From: CAZPHU01 sp964419255
GTDB taxonomy: Bacteria; Fibrobacterota; Chitinivibrionia; Chitinivibrionales; CAYFVL01
Assembly (NCBI GenBank): GCA_964419255.1
Contig: CAYQOU010000028.1
Location: 1-50,818, forward strand
Direction of reading: 5' to 3'
Length of the DNA: 50,818 bases
The position numbers were made by a program, and so were the translations under genes. This document shows, piece after piece, positions 19,301 through 26,880 of the stretch. The notes beneath the pieces were generated by a model. The model did no database searches, was not told the origin of the DNA, and saw nothing but the letters and a program-made list of their open reading frames with translations. Position 1 is the first letter of the stretch. Each line of letters begins with the position of its first letter.

Positions 19301-21241
19301 ATGCACTCGCTGTCTTTTGAATACGATCCCTCGCTACCATACTGGGAGGTGCTTGGCAAGAAGACTGCAAGCGGAGGATACAGGTTTCCACCCCATGCCA
19401 GGCTTTCTATGCGCTTTTCCGAGCCGATTGATTCTGTCTCCGCGTTCACCGCTATTGGCGTATACAGTTTCCGAGATTCTCTGCAGACCGGGCGTGCAGA
19501 ACTCATCCCGTTGGATCATTCTTGGAATGAAAGTGGAACTGTTTTGTCATTGGCACCTGATTACAGCAGGGGAAGTGTATGGGCGGGAGGCAAAATTCCT
19601 CCGCGGGGGGCGTTTCTGCCAACCGACTCGATTGCACTGGTTGTTTCGTCAGACCTGGTTGACCAGGCAACAACACCCAGTGGTCCTAATGCGCTGGATA
19701 TAAACAGGGATTTCATCCGGGATGTAAACAGCGATACCCTGATTCCGCTTGTAGTCGACAGTGCTCAATTTGAACTTGTAGAAGTAAGCCCCGGAGCGGG
19801 TGAAACCAATGTGTTTCCGACAGATTCGATTGTATTGACATTCTCTTCGCCCATATACCATGGAACTGTAGATACCGCGGGTGAAAACAACAGCACACTG
19901 CGGATAATGACTGCATATATGAGTCGCATAGAGCCGCGCAGGCAAATTGTGTTCGATACGGTATATATTCAAGGAAACAGAGCGGTATTTGTACCCCAAA
20001 AGAGGTTCTTTTTTGCAGACTCGGTATACTGCTATTACCAGGGAGTTAGTGTGCGGGACACGCTGGGGTACCCGGTTGACGTTGACACAGACGGTATACC
20101 GGCGCATTTCATAGATTCTTCTTCGGTGGAAGATGATTTCGTGTGGAACTTTTTCGTTGCGGACAACCCCAGTCGGCAGCCATATCCTGCACCAAAACAG
20201 GAAAAAGTTTCTATAGAAACACACATCACACTCAATTTCGGGCAACCATTATACCCCGGAACAATCGATACAAGTAGATCCAACAACCGGACGCTCTTAG
20301 TCACCAGCAAATTCAGCAGAGGAGAGCAGCTGTCTTTCGACAGTATACGCGTGGAGGAAAACGCAGCAGTGTTTACCTTGTCTCAACGGCTTTCATATCT
20401 GGACAGTGTCCACTGCCGATTCAATGGTCTTCTCACAAGTGACACCGTCAGCTTTTCGGTTGATCCAGGACAGGATCGGTATGTCACAACACAAAGCGAT
20501 ATGGAATGGTACTTTTTCACTGAGCCGGTCCGAATACTTTCGGTATCTCCGGATAGTGCAAGTCGCAGCGCCTCGGCCCGCAATCCGATATCTTTGGAAT
20601 TCAGCGGACCGGTTTCACCGCAGCTGTTTGACACTCTTTTGGATCAAAATGCTAACAGAAGTTTTAAATTTTATTCGACATACAGTGCCGGCAATTCCTT
20701 ACCGGTACGGGATATTCGATTCTCCGTCGATAGTCATACCGTTACCATAATTCCCGAATTGTCCTTTTACAGTCATGATAGCATCTATTGTCAGTTTTAC
20801 GGCTTTTCGGATGAATTCCACTACGGCAGCCGAAGCACATTCTTACCGGGAGATACGGGAGGGGTAAGAAATTCTTATTCGTGGTATTTTAAGACAGGAA
20901 ACACAGGATTTTATACCTATCCTAATCCGTATAAACCGGGGGCGGATAGACGGCATAGAGAGTTGGGCGGTATCTGGTTTAAAAATCTCCATACGTTGAA
21001 GAAAGCAATAACATCGGTAAACATTCGGGTCTTTAATATCAATTCACATCCTGTATTTGATGCTCACAAGGCCGGATATACGATAGAGTTTGAGGCTGGC
21101 AGTTCGACTCATAAGCCGGAGTGGTTTTGGGATGTTAAAAATACCCGTGGTTCTCCTCTTGCCTCGGGAATATATCTATATGCCATTTATGCTCCGAACG
21201 GTGAAGTCCTGTTGAAAGGAAAGATCCTGATTGTACGCTGA
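16355..21241 (+). CDS. Giant secreted Ig-like (Big_5) protein with FlgD-Ig/sorting-like C-terminus
   Basis: A 1,628-residue exported protein. The ATG at 16355 gives a clear signal peptide (M-Q-A-V-K-L-C-L-V-L-L-A-P-V-A-G-A-L-L-A-G-E). The first ~520 residues look like beta-propeller-type repeats without recognisable catalytic motifs; then cadherin/Ig-like segments; from about residue 1010 at least three to four SbsA-type Ig-like (Big_5) units recur with the pattern S-x-x-I-x-L-x-F-S-x-P-I. The end (about 1517-1628: YPNPYKPG, then I-R-V-F-N-I, W-F-W-D, L-A-S-G-I-Y-L-Y, K-G-K-I-L-I-V) is the FlgD-Ig-like fold used as a C-terminal sorting domain in FCB bacteria. It overlaps fliJ by 14 bases, so it is the last gene of the flagellar operon, which is unusual. 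A longer start at 16304 (a second in-frame ATG follows it at 16307) would spoil the signal peptide. Likely surface-exposed; its function is unknown. Confidence 0.85.
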   Translation: MQAVKLCLVLLAPVAGALLAGESTINDFTSPYSSNNLLLQDSLRLDYLDWQTTRVYGNKSPGSATSSYAPDVVTMGPDSFTFFWAEYSNELIDTVFTRSVKLGEMQTTEGNSFQVSDHGVYYLSHLHAAPSHNGYFATYVDSRMRGALIGTNGQDTIQIYPDKALSPFNSIALFDRDTFVVVHRIQTSSLSIHKVLSNENQISLLQSKESILLRSDDPQNLIINNPSVAVDSAGRVLVLVSRGNYDQEKRLDYLLLDRDFNQLDEGHITEKVTKVLGEFYYDDAPVVSHAVNRFASLYWTENGLFLDTMYIDDDDKLSHNSIQLAAGSQFRSTAIAAAGQYIFCAWKGTMTRSQQMVEGVRYRISDGEVQFDTETRFTFSDSPVPVDSLEMNIAVDTLGNMGVVWRENESSINAAVWAQRGIRYSDGSWISPVESMGELDDDSTMITGVHVNEGGGSGTIEPFVRTGTTDSVDEQWSQWIPVSEAAALRQATKGIASYYQIQMRMYRDAVDTIFSPSVRQAKISWDVKPVISGIDSLMVNGRSVPGFAFGHTQTVFSRMDTLDLFFSLTDKDAGDRLSGTVTWSPDQTFSLTCTDTCHGHVRLLPQTVSDSTYTVTVNTSDDDGWQATPRLFKVKTVNDIPDIQMKAILDTGSVHDTVEVLSTMPLVYLQETDSLKVLFSLSDYNDPSTTADLTVGGERIHSTEIDTEGDRIIRAETLGNATDTLFVSAQDPDTVTLKAIRVRVNRPPAIHGLQKDSILFGNGDEMLIVPGRATLCSVSVTDPNEKHWDELSFRFTTETFDTLVDGRTLSFVPTRQDSILTVTVTDQWSRVDSMNVSLVYPWYSKDNQENRQLVRAREMLASEISHIIGNGEIDTIVIPLVNSGSAPLQITGMSFNGAETNWFNLALGAGDDYVRYQRLPGDVSFQTITIEPCDTVEIQAYLNAQRLEGDGIVRDTLILSTSDPVHPYDTLAVRLEHNDLPVMHSLSFEYDPSLPYWEVLGKKTASGGYRFPPHARLSMRFSEPIDSVSAFTAIGVYSFRDSLQTGRAELIPLDHSWNESGTVLSLAPDYSRGSVWAGGKIPPRGAFLPTDSIALVVSSDLVDQATTPSGPNALDINRDFIRDVNSDTLIPLVVDSAQFELVEVSPGAGETNVFPTDSIVLTFSSPIYHGTVDTAGENNSTLRIMTAYMSRIEPRRQIVFDTVYIQGNRAVFVPQKRFFFADSVYCYYQGVSVRDTLGYPVDVDTDGIPAHFIDSSSVEDDFVWNFFVADNPSRQPYPAPKQEKVSIETHITLNFGQPLYPGTIDTSRSNNRTLLVTSKFSRGEQLSFDSIRVEENAAVFTLSQRLSYLDSVHCRFNGLLTSDTVSFSVDPGQDRYVTTQSDMEWYFFTEPVRILSVSPDSASRSASARNPISLEFSGPVSPQLFDTLLDQNANRSFKFYSTYSAGNSLPVRDIRFSVDSHTVTIIPELSFYSHDSIYCQFYGFSDEFHYGSRSTFLPGDTGGVRNSYSWYFKTGNTGFYTYPNPYKPGADRRHRELGGIWFKNLHTLKKAITSVNIRVFNINSHPVFDAHKAGYTIEFEAGSSTHKPEWFWDVKNTRGSPLASGIYLYAIYAPNGEVLLKGKILIVR

Positions 21242-21292
21242 TAGCAGTCGTTTCGTCTGTACACGATACTATTTTCCGTATATCGTTGGAAA

Positions 21293-21318
21293 CACCGCGA
21301 GAGAATTGTTCAGTTTAG
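21293..21318 (+). repeat. Dispersed repeat copy 3
   Basis: CACCGCGAGAGAATTGTTCA and the following GTTTAG match the repeat core, 50 bases after the giant protein gene. The remainder of 21242-21429 shows no other feature. Confidence 0.55.
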
Positions 21319-21429
21319 TTTTGGATGTATCGTCTGATACCTGTCCCCTATATCCCGTCCCGCTTTGGACGAGAAGAGAGTAAGACGGCAGGAGCAGAAA
21401 ACGCATAAATAACAGGTAAACCATCAGCT

Positions 21430-21957
21430 ATGGACTCTATCCGTTTCATCAAAAACGACCACATTTACGAAACTGTCATTCAGCAGATGATTCCCCAAAC
21501 TCGTGAATTCGTGTGGATCGCAACTGCGGATGTAAAGGATTTGCATGTAAAACGAGGCAGGAGGATGATACCTTTTCTTCAGGTACTTTCCGAGCTAATT
21601 GAAAAAGGCATCGCCGTGCGGCTTATTCATGCCCGCGAGCCGGGAAACGCATTTCGCGAGGATTTCGACAGGTACCCAAATTTGATAGATGGACTGGAAA
21701 GGATGCTTTGTCCACGTGTTCATTTCAAGAGTGTCATCGTGGATGGAACAGTGGCTTATACGGGAAGCGCTAATCTTACCGGGGCTGGAATGGGGGCCAA
21801 GAGCGCAAAGAGACGTAATTTCGAATCCGGTATCATTGTGCGGCAAAACGAATTGGTGTCAAATATCATGGAACAGTTCGATCAGGTATGGCGGGGAGAA
21901 TTCTGTACGGAATGTCAACGAAAACAGTATTGTGTGGATTACAAAGAAATGGGCTAG
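21430..21957 (+). CDS. Phospholipase-D-like (single HKD) protein
   Basis: A 175-residue protein with one PLD motif: H98-x-K100-x4-D105 followed by G-S-A-N-L-T, the catalytic HKD signature. Single-motif members of this superfamily act as dimers and include Nuc-type endonucleases. The C-terminal tail has Cys-x-x-Cys-x5-Cys (C-T-E-C-Q-R-K-Q-Y-C), which could bind a metal. No signal peptide, so probably cytoplasmic and acting on DNA or phospholipid; substrate not decidable. The gene stands alone with a weak ribosome site. Confidence 0.8.
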   Translation: MDSIRFIKNDHIYETVIQQMIPQTREFVWIATADVKDLHVKRGRRMIPFLQVLSELIEKGIAVRLIHAREPGNAFREDFDRYPNLIDGLERMLCPRVHFKSVIVDGTVAYTGSANLTGAGMGAKSAKRRNFESGIIVRQNELVSNIMEQFDQVWRGEFCTECQRKQYCVDYKEMG

Positions 21958-21980
21958 ATCTGGTTTGAGTGCTTTGCGCG

Positions 21981-22010
21981 AATCGCCGCCAGAGAGTTCC
22001 TCAATTCAGT
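21981..22010 (+). repeat. Dispersed repeat copy 4
   Basis: AATCGCCGCCAGAGAGTTCC and the following TCAATTCAG match the repeat family. It lies between convergent genes (PLD-like and glycosyltransferase). Confidence 0.55.
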
Positions 22011-22061
22011 TTGCAAAAACACGATAGATTTGTTCCAGCGAACCATTCTGCAACACCGTGT

Positions 22062-23144
22062 CTATCGTTTTGCCCTTTCTGCCTCTGCTGCAGGCGCATA
22101 ACATCCGGTCTCATCATAAGCCCTGGTTGATCGGATCCATTGCAGCACCAGATTGATTCGATCGACAGGTTTATGGTAGGTCAATGCGTGCTTATATCCC
22201 TGCAGGGCTATCGCCCGCCTATGGGATTCATTTCGTAAAAACGCACGTGCACGAATGACCGCACTCATGATTGATTCGGGATCACGAGCATCATATATAA
22301 AGCAGTCTCGTCCGTTTACAAAAGGGTGCGGGGATGGGATGCTTGTCTTATCCATAAACACCAGTGCTTGTGAAGAAAATGCTTCCCACGTACGACTGTC
22401 CCCATCATGATTATCAGGATAGGCTGTAAAGACGATTTTTGAGCGCTTAAGAACGGACAGGTAATCCAGAAAAGGATTATTCTCCTGAGAGGCGAAAACG
22501 GCACGTCGCCCGGTTGCCGCTGCCGCTGTAGGCATACCTATATGACTGTCTGGAAACCATGACTTGCACCGCTTAAGAATCGTTATAAGTTGGTATCGAC
22601 GCGTGCCTATGATAGGATTGGAGGGAAACAGACATGCTACATCTATATCCTTCTCATCCGGTATATTCACCGCAAAGTATTCATCAAGAAGGCCATAGTC
22701 CATGGGGAGTATCGGCTTTTGTGTCGCGGGGCGAGCACGTCTGTCGTATCCTATCGGCCAGGAGCGTTTTATGTAGGCAGCACAGGTGGCGAGCCGATGA
22801 GTATCTATGGCATGATTATCCTTGAAGTCATAATAGATGACCTTTTTCCATAAATCATGCCTGTCAAGAATTGCGTCCATATCCTGAATTCCGAAATGCT
22901 CATCGTTTGCACGAAAAATGTAATCGGCGGTAATGAGCGATTTTTCCAGATTCGGATCGGCAGGTTGGATGAGGCTACCCAGAGATATAAAAGGCATGGA
23001 GAAGCTAACAGAGATGCGGGGGTGAGTCCATAGGCCCTGTGATATCATGCTCGGGTATCGTGATCCGCGATTGAGATTGAAAAGGTGCACAATTTTCAAA
23101 TTATTCATATTAATTAGTGCCGGTTTAGATTTTTTTTGTTTCAA
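22062..23144 (-). CDS. CgeB-like glycosyltransferase
   Basis: A protein of about 360 residues resembling family-1-type glycosyltransferases with a C-terminal CgeB/Glyco_trans_1_2-like domain: near the end F-T-A-Y-P-D, then R-T-W-E-A-F-S-S-Q-A-L-V-F-M-D and a final helix-rich part. The N-terminal half is poorly conserved. I start it at a TTG (23144) because a strong ribosome site (GGAGG) lies 6 bases ahead; the next ATG (23108) lacks one, and GTG/ATG codons at 23162/23159 lie upstream of that site. No signal peptide; cytoplasmic transferase probably acting on a surface polysaccharide or a protein. Acceptor and donor sugars are unknown. A TCCGGC palindrome occurs about 110 bases upstream. Confidence 0.7.
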   Translation of the reverse strand: MKQKKSKPALINMNNLKIVHLFNLNRGSRYPSMISQGLWTHPRISVSFSMPFISLGSLIQPADPNLEKSLITADYIFRANDEHFGIQDMDAILDRHDLWKKVIYYDFKDNHAIDTHRLATCAAYIKRSWPIGYDRRARPATQKPILPMDYGLLDEYFAVNIPDEKDIDVACLFPSNPIIGTRRYQLITILKRCKSWFPDSHIGMPTAAAATGRRAVFASQENNPFLDYLSVLKRSKIVFTAYPDNHDGDSRTWEAFSSQALVFMDKTSIPSPHPFVNGRDCFIYDARDPESIMSAVIRARAFLRNESHRRAIALQGYKHALTYHKPVDRINLVLQWIRSTRAYDETGCYAPAAEAERAKR

Positions 23145-23252
23145 ACCTGTCCTCCACATCACGTCACGCTATGCAGGGAGGAGGAAAAAACACGTTTTAT
23201 CGTAATATTTGTCCAGGTGTTCTCGTTTGCTATATGAGTTTGATCCTTATTT

Positions 23253-23267
23253 TCCGGCTCTGCCGGA
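23253..23267. repeat. TCCGGCTCTGCCGGA palindrome, copy 1
   Basis: A 6-bp perfect stem with TCT loop. The same 15 bases recur at 38748-38762 with similar flanks (TTGAT upstream), each time upstream of a gene start. Could be a short REP-like element or an operator. Confidence 0.5.
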
Positions 23268-23352
23268 CCTGGTATGTGCGAAAGAACGCTAATTCATATT
23301 TTATAATAACCAGTCAGGTATTGCCAGACTTGTTTAGTCAAGAAAAATGAAA

Positions 23353-23375
23353 AAGCCGGTTGTTAAAACCGGCTT
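23353..23375 (-). terminator. Intrinsic terminator of the minus-strand operon
   Basis: AAGCCGGTT at 23353-23361 and AACCGGCTT at 23367-23375 form a 9-bp stem with a 5-base loop. On the minus strand it is followed by a T-rich run (TTTTTCATTTTTCTT). It lies about 50 bases after the small ACT/RAM-like gene. Confidence 0.85.
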
Positions 23376-23423
23376 AGTTCATGGGAAAAGAAATCGACGG
23401 TATGCACCATTACTGGTTGGTTC

Positions 23424-23642
23424 TCATGCCGGTTCAGGAATGTAGACTCCGCGTACATAAATCATATTTTTGAGTACGTCCACCATCATGTCGAAATCTT
23501 CCTGACTGCGAGTCTGAAGAGTTACCAGCAGTTCATCGTGCCCGAAGGTGACTTTCTGCACATTGCTTATATATTTCAAGATTGATGCTAAAAATTTTTC
23601 TTTTCCGCTTTCAACGTCCAGAATGACTGTTGATTGCATCAT
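23424..23642 (-). CDS. Small ACT/RAM-like regulator-type protein
   Basis: A 72-residue protein with a beta-alpha-beta-beta-alpha-beta pattern: V-I-L-D-V-E-S-G-K-E, I-S-N-V-Q-K-V, E-L-L-V-T-L-Q-T, V-L-K-N-M, V-R-G-V-Y-I-P-E-P. This resembles the ligand-binding RAM domain of Lrp/AsnC regulators or NapD, without a DNA-binding part. It has a strong ribosome site (AAGGAG, 6 bases before the ATG). Last gene of the Enzyme I operon and followed by an intrinsic terminator. The role is not known; sensing of a small molecule or maturation of a partner are possibilities. Confidence 0.7.
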   Translation of the reverse strand: MMQSTVILDVESGKEKFLASILKYISNVQKVTFGHDELLVTLQTRSQEDFDMMVDVLKNMIYVRGVYIPEPA

Positions 23643-23712
23643 GGATACTCCTTCTCAATTGAGGATAGCTGGATACTGTATCTAATCGGGCTCAAGTTGA
23701 GGGAAGTATCTT

Positions 23713-24087
23713 CTAGATTCTTAGAGGATAAAAATAAACCGCATTATGACTATGTCCAACCTGTGCGAGTTTATCGTACTTGTTTTGTGTTAACGGCTCA
23801 TCCTGCGGATGCGTGGAAGGGCGTAAAACATAAGAAAACTCACTCTGGTCACCCGCCCGTTGAAAAATCATCTTCGGAAGAGCGGCAATCAGTTGAGAAG
23901 GCTCTCGGGGCTCTTTTCTACCGGCGCAATCTGTCTGATCGTTTAATGCTGTTTTATCTGTCGCACACGTAGCCACCTGTAAACTTTCCGCGTGAAAATC
24001 ACATAGATTATGTACGAAGTGATAAGCCGCGGAAGTCGAACCAAACGAGAAAAACAACAACAGAATCGAATATAGAGAATGTTTCAT
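23713..24087 (-). CDS. Small putative secreted protein
   Basis: A 124-residue protein with an N-terminal signal peptide (K-H-S-L-Y-S-I-L-L-L-F-F-S-F-G-S-T-S-A-A). The mature part is polar with three Cys and no recognisable domain. It sits 40 bases after the Enzyme I gene and 70 bases before the ACT/RAM-like gene on the same strand, so it is probably cotranscribed. A sigma-54-like site (TGGCA, six bases, CTGCT) falls in the gap on the same strand at 24109-24124, one base off consensus. The plus-strand frame over this region looks like a shadow. Confidence is moderate because no homology is recognised. Confidence 0.5.
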   Translation of the reverse strand: MKHSLYSILLLFFSFGSTSAAYHFVHNLCDFHAESLQVATCATDKTALNDQTDCAGRKEPREPSQLIAALPKMIFQRAGDQSEFSYVLRPSTHPQDEPLTQNKYDKLAQVGHSHNAVYFYPLRI

Positions 24088-24108
24088 CTCTTAAAATTCG
24101 TCAAGGCA

Positions 24109-24124
24109 GCAGTATTATTGCCAA
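24109..24124 (-). promoter_or_regulatory. Near-consensus sigma-54 site (weak)
   Basis: On the minus strand TGGCAATAATACTGCT has the GG and GC spacing of a -24/-12 promoter, but C replaces T in the TTGC part. It lies just ahead of the small secreted protein gene. Confidence 0.3.
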
Positions 24125-24126
24125 AC

Positions 24127-26646
24127 TCAGATGTTGAGTTCGTAGATTTTTTCTCTTAAAAGAGGAATCTGGGAGGGGGGAACACTGAATTCGTTCAAAC
24201 CGGCATCCAAAAGGGCTTTGGTGTATGTTGTATCTGCTGCCATCTCACCGCACACCATACATGATTTGCCGGATTCATGTGCCTTTTTTACTATCTGGCC
24301 AACCACATCCACGATGAGGCCAGTTCCGGCCTCGTAATAGTCGGTAACACTCATTTTCTCCCGGTCGGCGGCCATCGCGTATTGAACCAGATCGTTGGTG
24401 CCGATACTCAGAAAATCAGAATGGGTCACGATATTATCCAGGTCAAGCACCGCTGCGGGGGTCTCAATCATGGCTCCGAGAGGTATCGATTCGTTAAACG
24501 AGATACGAGAACGGCGCAACGATTCAGATTCTTCCTGTATGATATCACGAATAAAGAGGACATCATCAGAAAGGGAAGTCATCGGTATAAGGATACGTAA
24601 ACGGTGGGTTGCGCTTAATCGTAAAAATGCTCTAATTTGTGAACGCAGGAGGCCCGGAAAACGACGAAGGAGCCGAATACCTCGAAGACCGAGCAGGGGA
24701 TTTCGTTCTTCGCCAATGTTAAGATAGGGAAGGTTTTTTTCACCGCCGATATCAAGCAGCCGAATCGTTATCTCGTGATTTTTCAGAGGCTGCATGATAT
24801 AGCTCAACTGCTTGATGAGGTTGTCCTCCGTGGGAAGTGCCTTATGCATCATGAAGAGAGTTTCTATGCGAAAGAGGCCTACACCATCACAATGCACATT
24901 AGAAGCCTCCTGTGCTTCGCTGTGTACAGAGATATTCGCCGCTATGCGGATCGTGCGGTCTCTGTAGGTAAGCCCACGTGTACCCCCTTTTCTAATCTTT
25001 TCCTGTCGTGCAAGCTCTTTCTGGCGCTGCGATTCGGCTGCCCGTTGTTTTTCCTCCGATGTAGGGAAGAGGATTACTTCTCCTTTTTCTCCATCCACAA
25101 TTATTTCACTGTCGGATGAGATGTCTTTGAACGTGTCAAGTGGTATTTCAGATATATAGGGCAGACCCAGAGCGCGGGCAAGCATCGCGGAATGACTGCT
25201 TTTGCTTCCCTCTTCGGTGACAAATGCCCGAACATTGTGTGTGTTGAGGGTTATCGTATCTGAAGGAAGAAGACGCTTGGTTAAAACAATTGCATCGGGG
25301 GGAACTTCGGAAAGGCTGGAGCGTCCGGTGCCGGTCAGCTCCATGAGAATACGGCGTTCAATATCTGCGATGTCTGCCGATTTCTGCCTGATAATTTCAT
25401 TTTCGCTGTGAAGAAACTGATGTGACATGTTACGGAAAGTATCACGAACGATGTACTCCGCATTGATCATCTTTTCTTTCATCTGGCGCTCAAGTTCGTA
25501 CTGAAGGTACGGATCCTCCAGAATCGTTTTCTGTGCTTCGAAAATCGCGACCTGCTCGGGAGAAAGATTAGAAGAGAGTTCCTGTTGAATGGAATCGATT
25601 TCTTCCTTGACTCTGGATATGGCGGTTGTGATGCGTTGGAGTTCGGCATTTAGTTCTTCCGAGGAGAGGTCTCGTAGTTCAAAATCCCGGCTCATTACAT
25701 CCTGATAGATAAATATCTTGCCAATAGCGAGCCCCGGGACGATCGAACGGGCATGGATAACCCTGCGTTGCGTCTTTTTGCTGAGGTCCAGGCTGTCATT
25801 TTTCTCGGATTCCGCAGGTGCGACTCTCAACTCCTGTTCGGCCTCCTCGATCAGGCGATGGCTATCTTCCTGGTCAGGATTCTCAGCGGTTGCTGCTCCG
25901 GAGCGAATCAACGTATCGCCCGCAACGGTATGCCCGATTTCCTGCAGAAGAGACTCTCGAAGACGCTCGGCGAGGTTGTCGAGTACATCTCTGCCTACCC
26001 CCGGTAAAATGACCATGAAACGATTCCGGTCATGGTGAAATACTTTATCCGAGGAGTGAACACTGTGGGTAAGTTTTTCCTTGATTGAACGCATCACCTG
26101 GTTTTCGGTGGTATACCCGTATGCGGTATGTATATCACCCAGATGAGATACATCCAGAAGCACTATTGAGACGGGAGTTTTCTCCTTTTTCCCTTTTTCA
26201 AGCTCCTTATCGAGCGTCGGGATGAGATATTCCCGGGCCTGAATATGAGAATTTCCCAGGTTTTCTATGGCTTGCACCATATGACGACCAAACATCGTTT
26301 GAGCCGAGGCAGACTCGAGATCTGCCTCACCGGTGCTTTCTACCCAATCCAGCGCAGCAACATTAAGTGATACGGCTCTTCTCAGCTGGGATGAGAGAGT
26401 ATGGCGGTGGGAAACTATCGCATCGAATATCTGTTTTGCCTTGGATGGATTCTGCGGAATTGTCCGGGTGAGAAGGTAGATGGCCTGTGAGTAGGCTGCG
26501 TCTCCACAACATCTGAGCACTTCTTCAACCCGTCTTTTTTCCTCTTCACTCCCTTCGCGAATCCCTGCAAGAACATCCAGAACTTCCTGGTCAATGCTGG
26601 ACTGGCGTATATTGATATCCCGTGAGTTATCTGATTTTTGCGTCAT
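24127..26646 (-). CDS. PTS Enzyme I-like phosphotransferase with degenerate GGDEF domain
   Basis: An 839-residue protein. Residues about 300-835 are a full Enzyme I (phosphoenolpyruvate-protein phosphotransferase): PEP-utiliser N-terminal domain, phospho-His485 in G-S-K-S-S-H-S-A-M-L-A-R, the G-V-G-L-F-R-I-E-T segment, the PEP-binding barrel and the active-site Cys799 in C-G-E-M. In front of it lies a helical region (1-140) and a GGDEF-like domain (about 158-285) whose signature GGDEF is replaced by D-R-N-R-F, so cyclase activity is unlikely. Enzyme I-Ntr proteins usually carry GAF domains instead. Enzyme I phosphorylates HPr or NPr; none is visible nearby, so it may feed a regulatory phosphorelay. 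First gene of a three-gene minus-strand operon. Confidence 0.9.
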   Translation of the reverse strand: MTQKSDNSRDINIRQSSIDQEVLDVLAGIREGSEEEKRRVEEVLRCCGDAAYSQAIYLLTRTIPQNPSKAKQIFDAIVSHRHTLSSQLRRAVSLNVAALDWVESTGEADLESASAQTMFGRHMVQAIENLGNSHIQAREYLIPTLDKELEKGKKEKTPVSIVLLDVSHLGDIHTAYGYTTENQVMRSIKEKLTHSVHSSDKVFHHDRNRFMVILPGVGRDVLDNLAERLRESLLQEIGHTVAGDTLIRSGAATAENPDQEDSHRLIEEAEQELRVAPAESEKNDSLDLSKKTQRRVIHARSIVPGLAIGKIFIYQDVMSRDFELRDLSSEELNAELQRITTAISRVKEEIDSIQQELSSNLSPEQVAIFEAQKTILEDPYLQYELERQMKEKMINAEYIVRDTFRNMSHQFLHSENEIIRQKSADIADIERRILMELTGTGRSSLSEVPPDAIVLTKRLLPSDTITLNTHNVRAFVTEEGSKSSHSAMLARALGLPYISEIPLDTFKDISSDSEIIVDGEKGEVILFPTSEEKQRAAESQRQKELARQEKIRKGGTRGLTYRDRTIRIAANISVHSEAQEASNVHCDGVGLFRIETLFMMHKALPTEDNLIKQLSYIMQPLKNHEITIRLLDIGGEKNLPYLNIGEERNPLLGLRGIRLLRRFPGLLRSQIRAFLRLSATHRLRILIPMTSLSDDVLFIRDIIQEESESLRRSRISFNESIPLGAMIETPAAVLDLDNIVTHSDFLSIGTNDLVQYAMAADREKMSVTDYYEAGTGLIVDVVGQIVKKAHESGKSCMVCGEMAADTTYTKALLDAGLNEFSVPPSQIPLLREKIYELNI

Positions 26647-26680
26647 AGTTGCTTCGAAAGTGGTAAAAAACTGACTCTTG

Positions 26681-26710
26681 AATCGCCGCGAGAGAAATGT
26701 TCAATTCAAG
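26681..26710 (+). repeat. Dispersed repeat copy 5 (best match)
   Basis: AATCGCCGCGAGAGAAATGT then TCAATTCAAG: closest to the consensus core. It lies in the divergent gap between the Enzyme I gene and the duplicated-domain gene. Confidence 0.6.
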
Positions 26711-26808
26711 AGATAATAAATATAGAATAATGTTACGATTTTTTGTGTCCTTTTAATGTGAGGCCACAGAAACGGGCATCATTTTATTGACCTTTCCGCG
26801 AACCTTCC

Positions 26809-26825
26809 ATGGCATACAAATTGCT
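26809..26825 (+). promoter_or_regulatory. Sigma-54 (-24/-12) promoter
   Basis: TGGCATACAAATTGCT (from 26810) has TGGCA, six bases, TTGCT with the correct ten-base GG-GC spacing. It lies 56 bases upstream of the start of the unknown duplicated-domain protein gene. Confidence 0.7.
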
Positions 26826-26880
26826 GAAATTCACCTGCTATGCATAAATTACCATTGTGCTCCTGTGGAGAATACGTTTT

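Noticed and set aside
23634..23972. Plus-strand frame of 112 codons
   Set aside because: Opposite the small secreted-protein gene; lacks a ribosome site and has no signal or domain features.
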